Of a DNA stretch of 61,416 bases, positions 7,988-16,089 are shown piece after piece. The first letter of the stretch is position 1; the number at the start of each line of letters is the position of its first letter. This DNA is from Bacteroidales bacterium (lineage in GTDB: Bacteria > Bacteroidota > Bacteroidia > Bacteroidales > Bacteroidaceae), in assembly GCA_004556745.1 (NCBI GenBank), contig SFFY01000015.1:1-61416 (forward strand). Reading direction: 5' to 3'. The position numbers and the translations under genes were made by a program. The notes below the pieces were generated by a model. That model was not told the DNA's origin. It ran no database searches and worked only from the letters and a program-made list of their open reading frames with translations.

Positions 7988-8069
7988 GCCCCGAGTACCT
8001 GCGCAATGTTTTGCACCTGACTTTGCTTTTCTGCGATGCAGACAATCATATATATATATATTGTGTTGG
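7988..8069 (-). pseudogene. topB: Displaced 5' fragment of topB
   Basis: This fragment encodes MIVCIAEKQSQ, then VQNIAQVLGA, before leaving the topB frame homology; the start codon is at 8049-8047. It is a near-identical copy of the first codons of topB, cut off from the rest by the abi insertion. The A-to-V change at residue 12 results from one of the two substitutions. Confidence 0.85.
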
Positions 8070-8144
8070 TAAAATTAGGTGTTAAGTGCCTGGAAGGCAG
8101 TTAATGCTATAATCATATTTAGCTAACAATCCCCCAAAAATCGT

Positions 8145-8936
8145 TTAATATACAAACCGCAACTGCTCGCTGTCAAACTTGATGCCGTCGGCGGCGAAAT
8201 AGCGGGCAAGCGTGCCGTCGGCGGCCAGGGCGCGGGGCGTGCCGGAAAGGAGACCGCTGGGCGTGAGCAGCCACAGGCGGTCGGCGAGGCGGAAGGCGGG
8301 CTCGAGGTCGTGCGTCGAGAGCAGAATGGTCTTGCCCCGGTCGTGCGCGAGGCTTTGCAGCAGGCGCAGGGTGCCGATCTTGCCGGGAAAGTCAAGGAAG
8401 GCCGTCGGTTCGTCGAGGAGAATGAGCGGCGTGTCCTGCGCCAGCGATTTGGCTATCATCACCCTTTGCCGCTCGCCGTCGGAGAGCGAGGCAAGGGCGC
8501 GGTGGCGCAGATGCGCCGTGCCCGTGAGGCGCATGGCCTCCTCCACCAGTTTTTGGTCAGTCTCGGAGAGGCGGCCCGATAGCGGCGTGTAGGGCATACG
8601 TCCCGCTGCCACCGTTTCCTCCACCGTGAGAAGCCCCGTGTCGGGGCGTGTCGTAAGCACAATGGAGAGCAGCGTGGACATCTGCCTTACGGAGAGGCTC
8701 TCGATGCGTTTACCCATAATCTCCACGCTGCCCGCGAGCGGCGGCAGCAGCCCGGAGAGCGTGCGCAGCAGCGTGCTTTTGCCCGCGCCGTTCACGCCGA
8801 TGAGGCACGTGAGACTCTCGCGCGGCAGGGCCGCGCTGAGGTTAGAGCCCACCGTGTGCCGATGCCGCCCCGTGCCGTAGCCCACGGCGAGGCGGTCAAG
8901 GCGCAGGGCGGAAGAGTCGGGAGAGACCGAAAGCAT
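8145..8936 (-). CDS. FecE-type ABC transporter ATP-binding protein
   Basis: A 263-residue ABC ATPase of the iron-siderophore, heme or cobalamin import class. Walker A is GVNGAGKST (about residues 48-56), the signature is LSDGERQ, Walker B is LILLDEPTAFLD and the H-loop is LLSTHDLEP. No permease or binding protein lies next to it. Its ATG follows the stop codon of the SulP gene directly (TAAATG), so the two are translationally linked, an unusual pairing. The substrate cannot be deduced; iron or corrinoid uptake is a family-level expectation. Confidence 0.88.
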   Translation of the reverse strand: MLSVSPDSSALRLDRLAVGYGTGRHRHTVGSNLSAALPRESLTCLIGVNGAGKSTLLRTLSGLLPPLAGSVEIMGKRIESLSVRQMSTLLSIVLTTRPDTGLLTVEETVAAGRMPYTPLSGRLSETDQKLVEEAMRLTGTAHLRHRALASLSDGERQRVMIAKSLAQDTPLILLDEPTAFLDFPGKIGTLRLLQSLAHDRGKTILLSTHDLEPAFRLADRLWLLTPSGLLSGTPRALAADGTLARYFAADGIKFDSEQLRFVY

Positions 8937-10634
8937 TTATGCCAATTTGCGTTTCAGAATGGCAGAGGCGCGTTCCAGTGCCACGTTGATATTGGGACAG
9001 ATATGGTCCTTGCCGAGCAGATGGTAGAAGCCTGCGTGCTCCAGCACCTCGTGCACCTTAGGCTGCACGCCCGAAAGCACGATGTGCGTGCCTTCGCGGT
9101 GGCTCATCTCGCAGAGGTTTTGCAGGTTGTGGATACCCGTGGAGTCGATGAACGGTACGCGGCGCATGCGAATGATGCGCACCTTCGGGTGGCGGTTGAA
9201 GCTCGTCATCAGGTCCTCAAACTTATTGGCGATACCGAAGAAGTACGGGCCGTTGATTTCGTAAACCTCCACGCCCTCGGGGATAATAAGGTGTTCCTCG
9301 TGAACCTCCGCGTCGGTCTCCTCGTTCGGGTCGATTTCGTCGGCAATCACCTTAATCTGCGTGGTCTCGGCCATGCGCTTCATAAAGAGCAGGCAGGCGA
9401 TGAGCAGACCCACCTCGATGGCAATCGTGAGGTCGAAGATAACGGTGAGCAGGAAGGTGATGATGAGTACCGTTATGTCGCTCTTCGGGTTTTTCATCAG
9501 TTGGAGGAACGTTCGCCAGCCGCTCATGTTGTACGATACGACCACCAGCACGCCGGCGAGGCACGCCATGGGAATGTAGGCGGCGAGGGGCATCAGCAGC
9601 AAGAAGATGAGCAGCAGCACCACGGCGTGGATAATGCCGGCCACGGGCGTGCGGCCGCCGTTGTTGATGTTCGTCATCGTGCGGGCAATGGCACCCGTGC
9701 AGGGAATGCCGCCGAAGAGTGGCGTGCAGATGTTGGCAACGCCCTGGCCGATGAGTTCCTGGTTGCTGTTGTGGTGGTCGCCGCACACACCGTCGGCCAC
9801 CGTGGCGGAGAGCAGCGACTCGATGGCGCCCAGCACGGCAATCACCATAGCCGTGGGCAGCAGCGACTTAACGCCCTCCCAAGAGATGTCGGGCACCGTG
9901 AGGGGCGGGATAACGGCCTTGATTTCCCCGAAACTGTCGCCGATGGTCGTGATGTGCATGCCGTCGGCATAGGCGTTTATGAAGTAGACGCCTACCGTCA
10001 TCAGGATAATCGCCAGCAGCGAGCCGGGTATCTTTTTCGACACCTTCGGGGTGAGGGCGATGATGAGTATGCTCAGCACGCCGATGCCCGCAGTGAGCCA
10101 GTCGATCGTGCCGATATGCTCGAAATAGAGTACCCATTTGGCGAGGAAGTCGCCTGGCATCTTGCCCGGTATCGCCAGCCCGAGGAGGTCTTTCACCTGC
10201 GTGGTGAAAATGGTGAGGGCGATACCGCTCGTGAAGCCCACCACGATGGGGTAGGGGATAAACTTAATGATGGTGCCGAGGCGGAAGAGTCCCAGTAGGA
10301 TAAGGAACACGCCGGCGAGCATAGTGGCAATCATCAAGCCCGACAGACCGAGTTGCGGATTACTTACGATACCGTAGATGATAACTATGAATGCGCCCGT
10401 AGGACCGCCGATTTGTACGCGGCTGCCGCCTAGGGCGGACACGAGGAAGCCGCCGATAATGGCGGTGAGAATGCCCTGCGAGGGCGACACGCCCGAGGCA
10501 ATACCGAAGGCGATGGCAAGGGGCAGTGCCACAATGCCGACAATCAGGCCCGACATGAGGTCGGCCATGAACTTCTCTTTGTTGTAATGCCGTAGGTCTT
10601 TGAAAAGGCGCGGCGCAAATACAGAGTTCTTCAT
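8937..10634 (-). CDS. SulP-family anion transporter with STAS domain
   Basis: A 565-residue inner-membrane transporter of the SLC26/SulP family. The N-terminal 400 or so residues contain 10-14 hydrophobic segments with the family signature (AFGIASGVSPSQGI, then SRVQIGGPTGAF). The C-terminus is a cytoplasmic STAS domain (about 445-560) with the FIDSTGIHNL loop. Family substrates include sulfate, bicarbonate, and C4-dicarboxylates; the substrate here is unknown. It is the first gene of a two-gene unit with the ABC ATPase. A TAACTTTG box lies 52 bases upstream on the minus strand. Confidence 0.92.
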   Translation of the reverse strand: MKNSVFAPRLFKDLRHYNKEKFMADLMSGLIVGIVALPLAIAFGIASGVSPSQGILTAIIGGFLVSALGGSRVQIGGPTGAFIVIIYGIVSNPQLGLSGLMIATMLAGVFLILLGLFRLGTIIKFIPYPIVVGFTSGIALTIFTTQVKDLLGLAIPGKMPGDFLAKWVLYFEHIGTIDWLTAGIGVLSILIIALTPKVSKKIPGSLLAIILMTVGVYFINAYADGMHITTIGDSFGEIKAVIPPLTVPDISWEGVKSLLPTAMVIAVLGAIESLLSATVADGVCGDHHNSNQELIGQGVANICTPLFGGIPCTGAIARTMTNINNGGRTPVAGIIHAVVLLLIFLLLMPLAAYIPMACLAGVLVVVSYNMSGWRTFLQLMKNPKSDITVLIITFLLTVIFDLTIAIEVGLLIACLLFMKRMAETTQIKVIADEIDPNEETDAEVHEEHLIIPEGVEVYEINGPYFFGIANKFEDLMTSFNRHPKVRIIRMRRVPFIDSTGIHNLQNLCEMSHREGTHIVLSGVQPKVHEVLEHAGFYHLLGKDHICPNINVALERASAILKRKLA

Positions 10635-10685
10635 AATTGCTTTGTTCTACTTGTCCTAATATGGCTTCTTTCTTCTAAGAAAGTG

Positions 10686-10693
10686 CAAAGTTA
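10686..10693 (-). promoter_or_regulatory. -7 box upstream of the SulP gene
   Basis: On the minus strand TAACTTTG, 52 bases before the SulP ATG, fits the Bacteroidetes -7 consensus. No convincing TTTG at the -33 position was seen. Confidence 0.5.
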
Positions 10694-10804
10694 AACATAA
10701 TTTTGCGGTTTTAAGCAGTCGCTTCTGCGACTATTGCGTCACGGCGTTATAAGAAAATTGTTTTTTTCAAAGGCAAACCCGTTCTTTGCCCCTTCAAAGC
10801 CATT

Positions 10805-10892
10805 ACACCACAATTGTGGGGAAGGCACACCACAGTTGCGGGGAAGGCTCACCACAATTGTGGGGAAGTCTCACCACAGTTGTGGTGAGACA
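10805..10892. repeat. Four 22-bp tandem repeats with CCACAATTGTGG palindromic core
   Basis: Units start at 10805, 10827, 10849 and 10871. Each contains ACCACARTTGYGGGGAAGKC or a close variant, with a palindromic core (CCACAATTGTGG in units 1 and 3). They lie in the 431-base gene-free gap (10635-11065) between the divergent SulP and ftsB-like genes, so they could be operator sites or a structural repeat. Nothing else was recognised in this gap beyond the promoter boxes. Confidence 0.75.
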
Positions 10893-11032
10893 AATAAATT
10901 GCGTTCCCGACCGATTTTGCCCAAGGAACTCACGGCTGAGCCCGTGATACTTTTTGCCGTTAAAATGCAAAAAACTAAGCATTATCCCGCCAACAGATAC
11001 GTGCCTCTTATAAGACATTTGCAAAAAATGCG

Positions 11033-11040
11033 TAACTTTG
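11033..11040 (+). promoter_or_regulatory. -7 box upstream of the ftsB/divIC-like gene
   Basis: TAACTTTG, 25 bases before the ATG at 11066, implies a leader of only about 19 bases. It probably drives the ftsB-like gene, the membrane-protein gene and pgi. Confidence 0.6.
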
Positions 11041-11065
11041 CCGACAGAAAAAGCCCTTTTGCCTT

Positions 11066-11362
11066 ATGGGAAAGAAATTGAATGTCGTGGTAGGTCACCT
11101 GCGCCGCCACAAATACCTTTGGATCACGCTCGTCTTCCTCCTTATCATCGGCGTGCTCGACGAGAATAGCCTTATCTATCGCTATCAGTTGCACGCACGC
11201 AATGAGGCCACGCGCGCTGAAATCAGGAAGTACGAGGCTCAATATATGCGCGACCAGCGCGATTTGCAGGAAATGCAAAACAGTCCTGATGCCGTGGAGC
11301 GCGTGGCGCGTATGGACTTGTTGATGAAAACGCCCGATGAGGACGTTTACGTTATCGAGTAG
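11066..11362 (+). CDS. FtsB/DivIC-family septum formation initiator
   Basis: A 98-residue bitopic membrane protein. A short cytoplasmic N-terminus is followed by one membrane segment (about residues 18-34, YLWITLVFLLIIGVL), then a coiled coil (about 35-75) and the short C-terminal block ERVARMDLLMKTPDEDVYVI typical of FtsB/DivIC. Such proteins scaffold the divisome with FtsL and FtsQ at the septum. It is first in an apparent operon with a small membrane protein and pgi. Confidence 0.85.
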   Translation: MGKKLNVVVGHLRRHKYLWITLVFLLIIGVLDENSLIYRYQLHARNEATRAEIRKYEAQYMRDQRDLQEMQNSPDAVERVARMDLLMKTPDEDVYVIE

Positions 11363-11398
11363 ACCATACAATATTATATATAGTCTGCAATCATCGAA

Positions 11399-11746
11399 AT
11401 GAGCCATCTCCAAACCTTACTCTTTCGCATAGGCGGCGTGCTGATGATAATCGGCGCGGTGCTGCCGCTCTTCGTGCCTGCCGTCGCGCCGTATGTCTAC
11501 ACGCTCGGCGCGTTGCTTTTCTGTCCCATACAGATGCTTGACCGCTACGAGGGTAGCAACCCCGTTACGCGCCGCCTGCGCCGCCAGCAACTGTTTGGTA
11601 GTTTTGCCCTGCTCGTGGCGGGCGCGCTGATGTTTTTCAGTCTTTACCACATCCCGCCTTTCCGTGGGCGCGAGTGGCAGATTGCCCTCATCATTGGCGC
11701 AATCTTTGAAATTGTGCCGGCGTTCAGAATAAAAGAAGATGAATAA
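11399..11746 (+). CDS. Small four-helix membrane protein, unknown function
   Basis: A 115-residue protein with four hydrophobic segments (about residues 10-25, 28-45, 66-83 and 90-107) separated by a charged loop rich in Arg (TRRLRRQQ). I recognise no characterised family; similar short proteins occur next to ftsB-like genes in Bacteroidales. It begins 36 bases after the divIC-like gene and ends 24 bases before pgi. Confidence 0.7.
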   Translation: MSHLQTLLFRIGGVLMIIGAVLPLFVPAVAPYVYTLGALLFCPIQMLDRYEGSNPVTRRLRRQQLFGSFALLVAGALMFFSLYHIPPFRGREWQIALIIGAIFEIVPAFRIKEDE

Positions 11747-11770
11747 AAAAATCACACAATAGTTATAAAT

Positions 11771-13114
11771 ATGAAAACCATTTCTTTGCAACTCAACAAG
11801 GCGGCGCAGTTCCTTGCCGCCAACGCAATTGAAAAACTCGAACCGCAGGTAAAGGCCGCCCAAGACGCTCTTGAAAACGGCACTTGCGCAGGCAACGACT
11901 TCCTCGGCTGGCTGCACCTGCCCTCAACCACTACGCCCGAACTCGTGGCAGATATCAAGGCCGCCGCACAGACGCTGCGCGAAAACTGCGACACCATCGT
12001 CGTGGCTGGCATCGGCGGCAGTTACCTTGGCGCGCGCGCCGTCATCGAAACGCTTTCCAACAGTTTCGAATGGCTGAGCAACAAGGGCGAAAACCCCGTT
12101 ATCCTCTTCGCCGGCAACAATATCGGCGAGGACTATCTCTACGAACTCACCGAGTATCTCAAAGGCCGCCGCTTCGGTGTCATCAACATCTCCAAGAGCG
12201 GCACCACGACAGAAACCGCCCTCGCCTTCCGCCTCCTCAAGAAGCAGTGCGAGGAGCAGCGCGGCAAGGACGTGGCGCGTAAGGTCATCGTGGCCATCAC
12301 CGATGCCAAGAAGGGCGCGGCCCGCGTCACCGCCGACAAGGAAGGCTATACCTCTTTCATCATTCCCGACAACGTGGGCGGCCGTTTCAGTGTGCTCACC
12401 CCGGTAGGTTTGCTGCCCATCGCCTGCGCCGGCTTCGACATTGAGGCCCTGCTGAAAGGTGCGGCCGACATGGAACGCCTCACGGGTGCCGACGTGCCCC
12501 TCGCCGAGAACCCCGCCGCACAGTATGCCGCCATTCGCAACGCCCTCTATCAGAGCGGTCGCAAGATTGAAATCCTTGCCAACTATCAGCCGAAACTCCA
12601 TTACGTAAACGAGTGGTGGAAGCAACTCTATGGCGAGAGTGAGGGTAAGGACGGCAAGGGCATTTTCCCCGCCGCCGTCGACCTCACCACCGACCTCCAC
12701 TCCATGGGCCAGTGGATTCAGGACGGCGAGCGCACGATCTTTGAAACGGTCATCTCTGTGGAACAGCCCACGCACAAACTCCTTTTCCCGCACGACGAGG
12801 AAAATCTCGACGGACTCAACTTCCTTGAAGGCCGCCGCGTGGACGAGGTGAACAAAATGGCAGAACTCGGCACGCAACTCGCGCATGTGGACGGCGGCGT
12901 GCCCAACATCCGCATCAGCATCGAGCGGCTTGACGAGTACAACGTAGGTCAGTTGCTCTACTTCTTTGAAATCGGTTGCGGCATCAGCGGTCTGCTGCTC
13001 GGTGTCAATCCGTTCAACCAGCCGGGCGTTGAGGCTTACAAGAAGAATATGTTTGCCCTGCTCGGCAAGCCCGGTTACGAAGCCGAGAGCCAGGCCATCA
13101 AGGCAAGATTGTAA
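11771..13114 (+). CDS. pgi: Glucose-6-phosphate isomerase
   Basis: A 447-residue cytoplasmic enzyme interconverting glucose 6-phosphate and fructose 6-phosphate. The short bacterial form is complete: sugar-phosphate-binding motifs GIGGSYLGARA and ISKSGTTTETA, and C-terminal HVDGGVPNIRI and FNQPGVEAYK, the last containing the lysine of PGI signature 2. It ends an apparent operon that began with the divIC-like gene. No terminator was obvious before the HAD gene 139 bases further on. Confidence 0.97.
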   Translation: MKTISLQLNKAAQFLAANAIEKLEPQVKAAQDALENGTCAGNDFLGWLHLPSTTTPELVADIKAAAQTLRENCDTIVVAGIGGSYLGARAVIETLSNSFEWLSNKGENPVILFAGNNIGEDYLYELTEYLKGRRFGVINISKSGTTTETALAFRLLKKQCEEQRGKDVARKVIVAITDAKKGAARVTADKEGYTSFIIPDNVGGRFSVLTPVGLLPIACAGFDIEALLKGAADMERLTGADVPLAENPAAQYAAIRNALYQSGRKIEILANYQPKLHYVNEWWKQLYGESEGKDGKGIFPAAVDLTTDLHSMGQWIQDGERTIFETVISVEQPTHKLLFPHDEENLDGLNFLEGRRVDEVNKMAELGTQLAHVDGGVPNIRISIERLDEYNVGQLLYFFEIGCGISGLLLGVNPFNQPGVEAYKKNMFALLGKPGYEAESQAIKARL

Positions 13115-13253
13115 GGGTAGGGTAAGGGCGTGTAGCGTTGCGCTCTGGCAGGAATCGGGTCAGAAATACGCGTTTTTCCTTGAAAATCGGGTCAAATGCC
13201 GCCCGAAAAGCGCAGGAAAGGGCATAAATCCTGCCCGTTTCCGATAAATCTAA

Positions 13254-13991
13254 ATGCACATGTATTACGAACACGCGATACAGAAATATAAAGAGCAGCA
13301 CAACCTTGCGGCGTTTTGCCCCAAGGCTGTGCTGTTCGACATGGACGGTGTGCTCTTCGACTCCATGCCCAATCATGCTCGCTCATGGGCAAGGGTGTGC
13401 ACGGAGTTCGGGTTGGAGATGACGCCCGAAGAGGCTTACATGCACGAGGGACGTACTGGGGCTTCCACCATCAACCTCCTCGCGCAGCGTTACTGGCACC
13501 GCGATGCCACCGAACAGGAAATCAATGACATCTATGCCGAGAAGTGCCGCCTCTTCAACGCCTGCCCCGAGGCGGGGCGTATGCCCGGAGCCATGGAGTT
13601 GCTCACGCAGGTCAAGGCGGCGGGGCTGACCATTGTGGTCGTCACGGGCAGCGGCCAGCAGTCGCTGCTCTCGCGCCTCGAAAGCAATTACCCCGGTTTC
13701 TTCCGCCCCGAACTTATCGTGTCGAGCAAGGACGTTAGCCGCGGCAAGCCCGACCCCGAGCCTTATCTCATGGGTTTGCAGAAGGCAGGCGTGTGTGCCG
13801 AAGAGGCACTCGTGGTGGAGAACGCGCCGCTCGGCGTGCGTGCCGCCGTGGCCGCCGGCATTTTCACCGTGGCGGTAAACACCGGACCTTTGCCCGAGCA
13901 CGCGCTGATAGGGGAGGGGGCCAACCAACTTTTCCCCTCGATGCAGGCCTTTGCTGATGCTTGGCCGGCATTTTATGCTTGCTTTGGTTAA
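13254..13991 (+). CDS. HAD-superfamily phosphatase/phosphomutase (beta-PGM subclass)
   Basis: A 245-residue HAD hydrolase. Motif I is VLFDMDGVLFDSMPNH (about residues 24-39) with the nucleophile Asp and the acid/base Asp two residues later. Motif II is VVVTGSGQ, the motif III Lys is in SRGKPDPEPY, and motif IV is VVENAPLGVRAA. An alpha-helical cap between motifs I and II places it with beta-phosphoglucomutase and small sugar-phosphate phosphatases; the substrate is unknown. Two Met codons (residues 1 and 3) are possible starts. Confidence 0.87.
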   Translation: MHMYYEHAIQKYKEQHNLAAFCPKAVLFDMDGVLFDSMPNHARSWARVCTEFGLEMTPEEAYMHEGRTGASTINLLAQRYWHRDATEQEINDIYAEKCRLFNACPEAGRMPGAMELLTQVKAAGLTIVVVTGSGQQSLLSRLESNYPGFFRPELIVSSKDVSRGKPDPEPYLMGLQKAGVCAEEALVVENAPLGVRAAVAAGIFTVAVNTGPLPEHALIGEGANQLFPSMQAFADAWPAFYACFG

Positions 13992-13997
13992 ATCGAG

Positions 13998-14039
13998 AGA
14001 TTGGGGCGGACTGAAAGTACTTTCAGCCCGCCCCAATCT
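13998..14039. terminator. Bidirectional terminator between the HAD gene and queF
   Basis: AGATTGGGGCGG pairs with CCGCCCCAATCT around an internal CTGAAAGTACTTTCAG palindrome. It lies between two convergent genes and is symmetrical enough to serve both strands, although the T-runs are weak. Confidence 0.75.
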
Positions 14040-14058
14040 ATTTGCCTCTCCTTTTCTT

Positions 14059-14514
14059 TTACAAATCATGCTGCCTCAGGCGATAGGCGGCGAGTTCGGC
14101 GTAGGGCGTGTCGGGGCGGCCGTAGTTGGCGTAAGGGTGGATGCTGATGCCGCCGCGCGGAGTGAACAAGCCCGTCACCTCGATGTACTTCGGGTCCATG
14201 AGGCGGATGAGGTCTTTCATGATGATGTTCACGCAGTCTTCGTGGAAGTCGCCGTGGTTGCGGAAACTGAACAGATAGAGTTTCAGGCTTTTGCTTTCCA
14301 CCATGCGGCGGTCGGGCAGGTAACTGATGCGGATTTCCGCAAAGTCGGGCTGCCCGGTGATAGGGCAGAGGCTGGTGAACTCGGGGCAGTTGAAGCGCAC
14401 CCAATAGTCGTTGTCGGGGTGCTTGTTTTCAAAGGTTTCCAAAACTTCCGGCGCATAGTCGCTGCGATATTCCGTTTTCTTGCCGAGGGCATTGAGGGTG
14501 AGGTCTTCGCGCAT
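14059..14514 (-). CDS. queF: NADPH-dependent preQ0 reductase
   Basis: A 151-residue type I QueF that reduces 7-cyano-7-deazaguanine (preQ0) to preQ1 in queuosine synthesis. The catalytic Cys is in FTSLCPITGQPDF, with the proton-donor Asp in the same block. The signature ESKSLKLYLFSFRNHG and HEDCVN follow. It is the last gene of the run lipoprotein, transporter, queC, queF on the minus strand. Confidence 0.95.
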   Translation of the reverse strand: MREDLTLNALGKKTEYRSDYAPEVLETFENKHPDNDYWVRFNCPEFTSLCPITGQPDFAEIRISYLPDRRMVESKSLKLYLFSFRNHGDFHEDCVNIIMKDLIRLMDPKYIEVTGLFTPRGGISIHPYANYGRPDTPYAELAAYRLRQHDL

Positions 14515-14564
14515 ATTTTCTTTGATTGTGGTTAAGTGGATAGGTTATTTTGATGCATAAGGCC

Positions 14565-15254
14565 CTACTCGCGAGTCCCTGATTTTTCAGCCAAATACTT
14601 TTCCAAACCAGCGCGGCGCAGGCGGCAGGCTGGACATTCGCCGCAGCCGTCGCCGGGTATGCCGTTGTAGCAGGTGAGCGTTTCGCGGCGCACGAGGTCG
14701 AGCACGCCGAGTTCGTCGGCAAGCGCCCACGTCTCGCATTTGTCGAGCCACATCAGCGGCGTGTGGAGCACAAACTGGTCTTCGAGGGCGAGGTTGAGCG
14801 TCACGTTTAGGCTTTTGATAAAAGCGTCGCGGCAGTCGGGATAGCCCGAGAAGTCAGTCTGTGATACGCCCGTCACGATGTGGCGAATGCCGTGCTGCTG
14901 CGCAAACACGGCGGCGATGCTCAGGAAAAAGAGGTTGCGTCCCGGTACGAACGTGTTGGGCGGCGTGCCGGCAGGCTTTTCCTTGTCCATCACGATGGAA
15001 GGGTCGGTGAGCGAGTTGTGGCTCAACTTGGCGATAAAGGGAATTTCCATACGCTCGAAGCGCACGCCCGCGCCCCGCGCAATCTTTTCGGCCAGTTCCA
15101 CTTCGAGGGCGTGCTTCTGCCCGTATACGAAACTCAGGGCCGTGACGCGGGCAAAGTGACGCTTTGCCCAAAAGAGACAAGTCGTTGAATCCTGCCCGCC
15201 GCTGAATACCACGAGGGCTTCTTCGTCGCGGATGTTTTTGATAGGGTCGATCAT
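14565..15254 (-). CDS. queC: 7-cyano-7-deazaguanine synthase
   Basis: A 229-residue ATP-dependent enzyme making preQ0 from 7-carboxy-7-deazaguanine. It has the PP-loop SGGQDSTT near residues 19-26 and the C-terminal zinc cluster CYNGIPGDGCGECPAC. It is followed by queF after 50 bases and preceded by the transporter gene. Octamer half-element C ends 6 bases before its ATG. The queD and queE genes are not in the window. Confidence 0.96.
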   Translation of the reverse strand: MIDPIKNIRDEEALVVFSGGQDSTTCLFWAKRHFARVTALSFVYGQKHALEVELAEKIARGAGVRFERMEIPFIAKLSHNSLTDPSIVMDKEKPAGTPPNTFVPGRNLFFLSIAAVFAQQHGIRHIVTGVSQTDFSGYPDCRDAFIKSLNVTLNLALEDQFVLHTPLMWLDKCETWALADELGVLDLVRRETLTCYNGIPGDGCGECPACRLRRAGLEKYLAEKSGTRE

Positions 15255-15260
15255 ATTTTT

Positions 15261-15297
15261 AGTAAACGAGTAAACAAGTAAACGAGTAGACGAGTAA
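15261..15297 (-). repeat. Octamer element, half copy C (transporter-queC gap)
   Basis: Only the arm next to the downstream gene is present: on the sense strand, octamers GTCTACTC, GTTTACTT and GTTTACTC, ending in TTTACT, 6 bases before the queC start. The other arm and the core are missing. It lies wholly between the stop of the transporter gene (15313) and queC. Confidence 0.8.
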
Positions 15298-15312
15298 AAT
15301 GGTTGATGGTTT

Positions 15313-16005
15313 TTACAAATCCGTGATGCGCCAAAAGCCGTAGCGCACGTTGTCGTCGATAACGTCTTCGCCCTCGATGCGCTTGAGCAGCCTCACGATG
15401 CGCACTGTGAGGGGCAGCGCGATGATTTCGTAGAGCGTCTTGAGCAGCACCTGCGTGAGCATAATCACGGGCAGCACCTGCCAGGGCACCACGCCGCCCA
15501 GGGCCAAGGGGAAGAAAATCAGGGAGTCCACGCTCTCGCCCGCCATAGTGGAGAGGATGGCACGGAGCGAGAAACCCTTACCTTTCGGCGCGTTGCGCTT
15601 CATGCGGCTCATCACGTAAGCATTGACGAACGACCCGGCGAGAAAGGCGGCGAAGGAGGCGGCGGTGATGCGCGGCGCAAGTCCGAAGATGGCGTGAAAG
15701 CCTGCCTCGCCCGTCCAATAGGCTGCGCCGGGCAGGGCATCGGCCGCCGCGCCGAACGCCACGAAGAGAAAATTCATCAGGAAGCCCAGCCAAATGACAA
15801 GGCGTGCCTTACGGTAGCCCCACACTTCGACGAGGCAGTCGTTGATGATGTAAGACACGGGAAAGACAATCAGCCCCGCCGTAAGTTCCAGCGGGCCGAA
15901 CGTCACTTGCTTAGTTTCGAGGATATTCGCTGCTATCAAGCATACACAAAAGACTACCCCCAGCAGCATAAAAGGGAGGCTTACAAACGTTTTGTCTGTC
16001 TTCAT
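15313..16005 (-). CDS. Queuosine precursor transporter (YhhQ/QPTR family)
   Basis: A 230-residue protein with about six membrane segments (for example PFMLLGVVFCVCLIAANIL near the N-terminus). It has features of the VUT/YhhQ family: a VSYIINDCLVEVWGYRKAR block near residue 60 and SVDSLIFFPLAL in the second half. The family imports preQ0 or preQ1. Its position directly upstream of queC and queF supports that role and suggests the cell both makes and salvages the precursor. I saw no preQ1 riboswitch in its 84-base leader. Confidence 0.9.
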   Translation of the reverse strand: MKTDKTFVSLPFMLLGVVFCVCLIAANILETKQVTFGPLELTAGLIVFPVSYIINDCLVEVWGYRKARLVIWLGFLMNFLFVAFGAAADALPGAAYWTGEAGFHAIFGLAPRITAASFAAFLAGSFVNAYVMSRMKRNAPKGKGFSLRAILSTMAGESVDSLIFFPLALGGVVPWQVLPVIMLTQVLLKTLYEIIALPLTVRIVRLLKRIEGEDVIDDNVRYGFWRITDL

Positions 16006-16089
16006 TGTTCTTGTTTTTTACGAGGTTTGGCAAGCACTCGGCGGGCGCAGATGCGGCCCTATATATATAATATTGTGTGTCGGGCGGCC

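Noticed and set aside
8856..10298. 480-residue ORF antisense to the SulP gene
   Set aside because: Shadow frame with repetitive His, Glu and Arg; the minus-strand SulP frame is unambiguous.
10805..10892. CRISPR array
   Set aside because: The 22-bp units are contiguous with no spacers.
16006..16089. preQ1 riboswitch before the queuosine transporter
   Set aside because: No preQ1 aptamer consensus was found in the 84-base leader; it is only an AT-rich tract.
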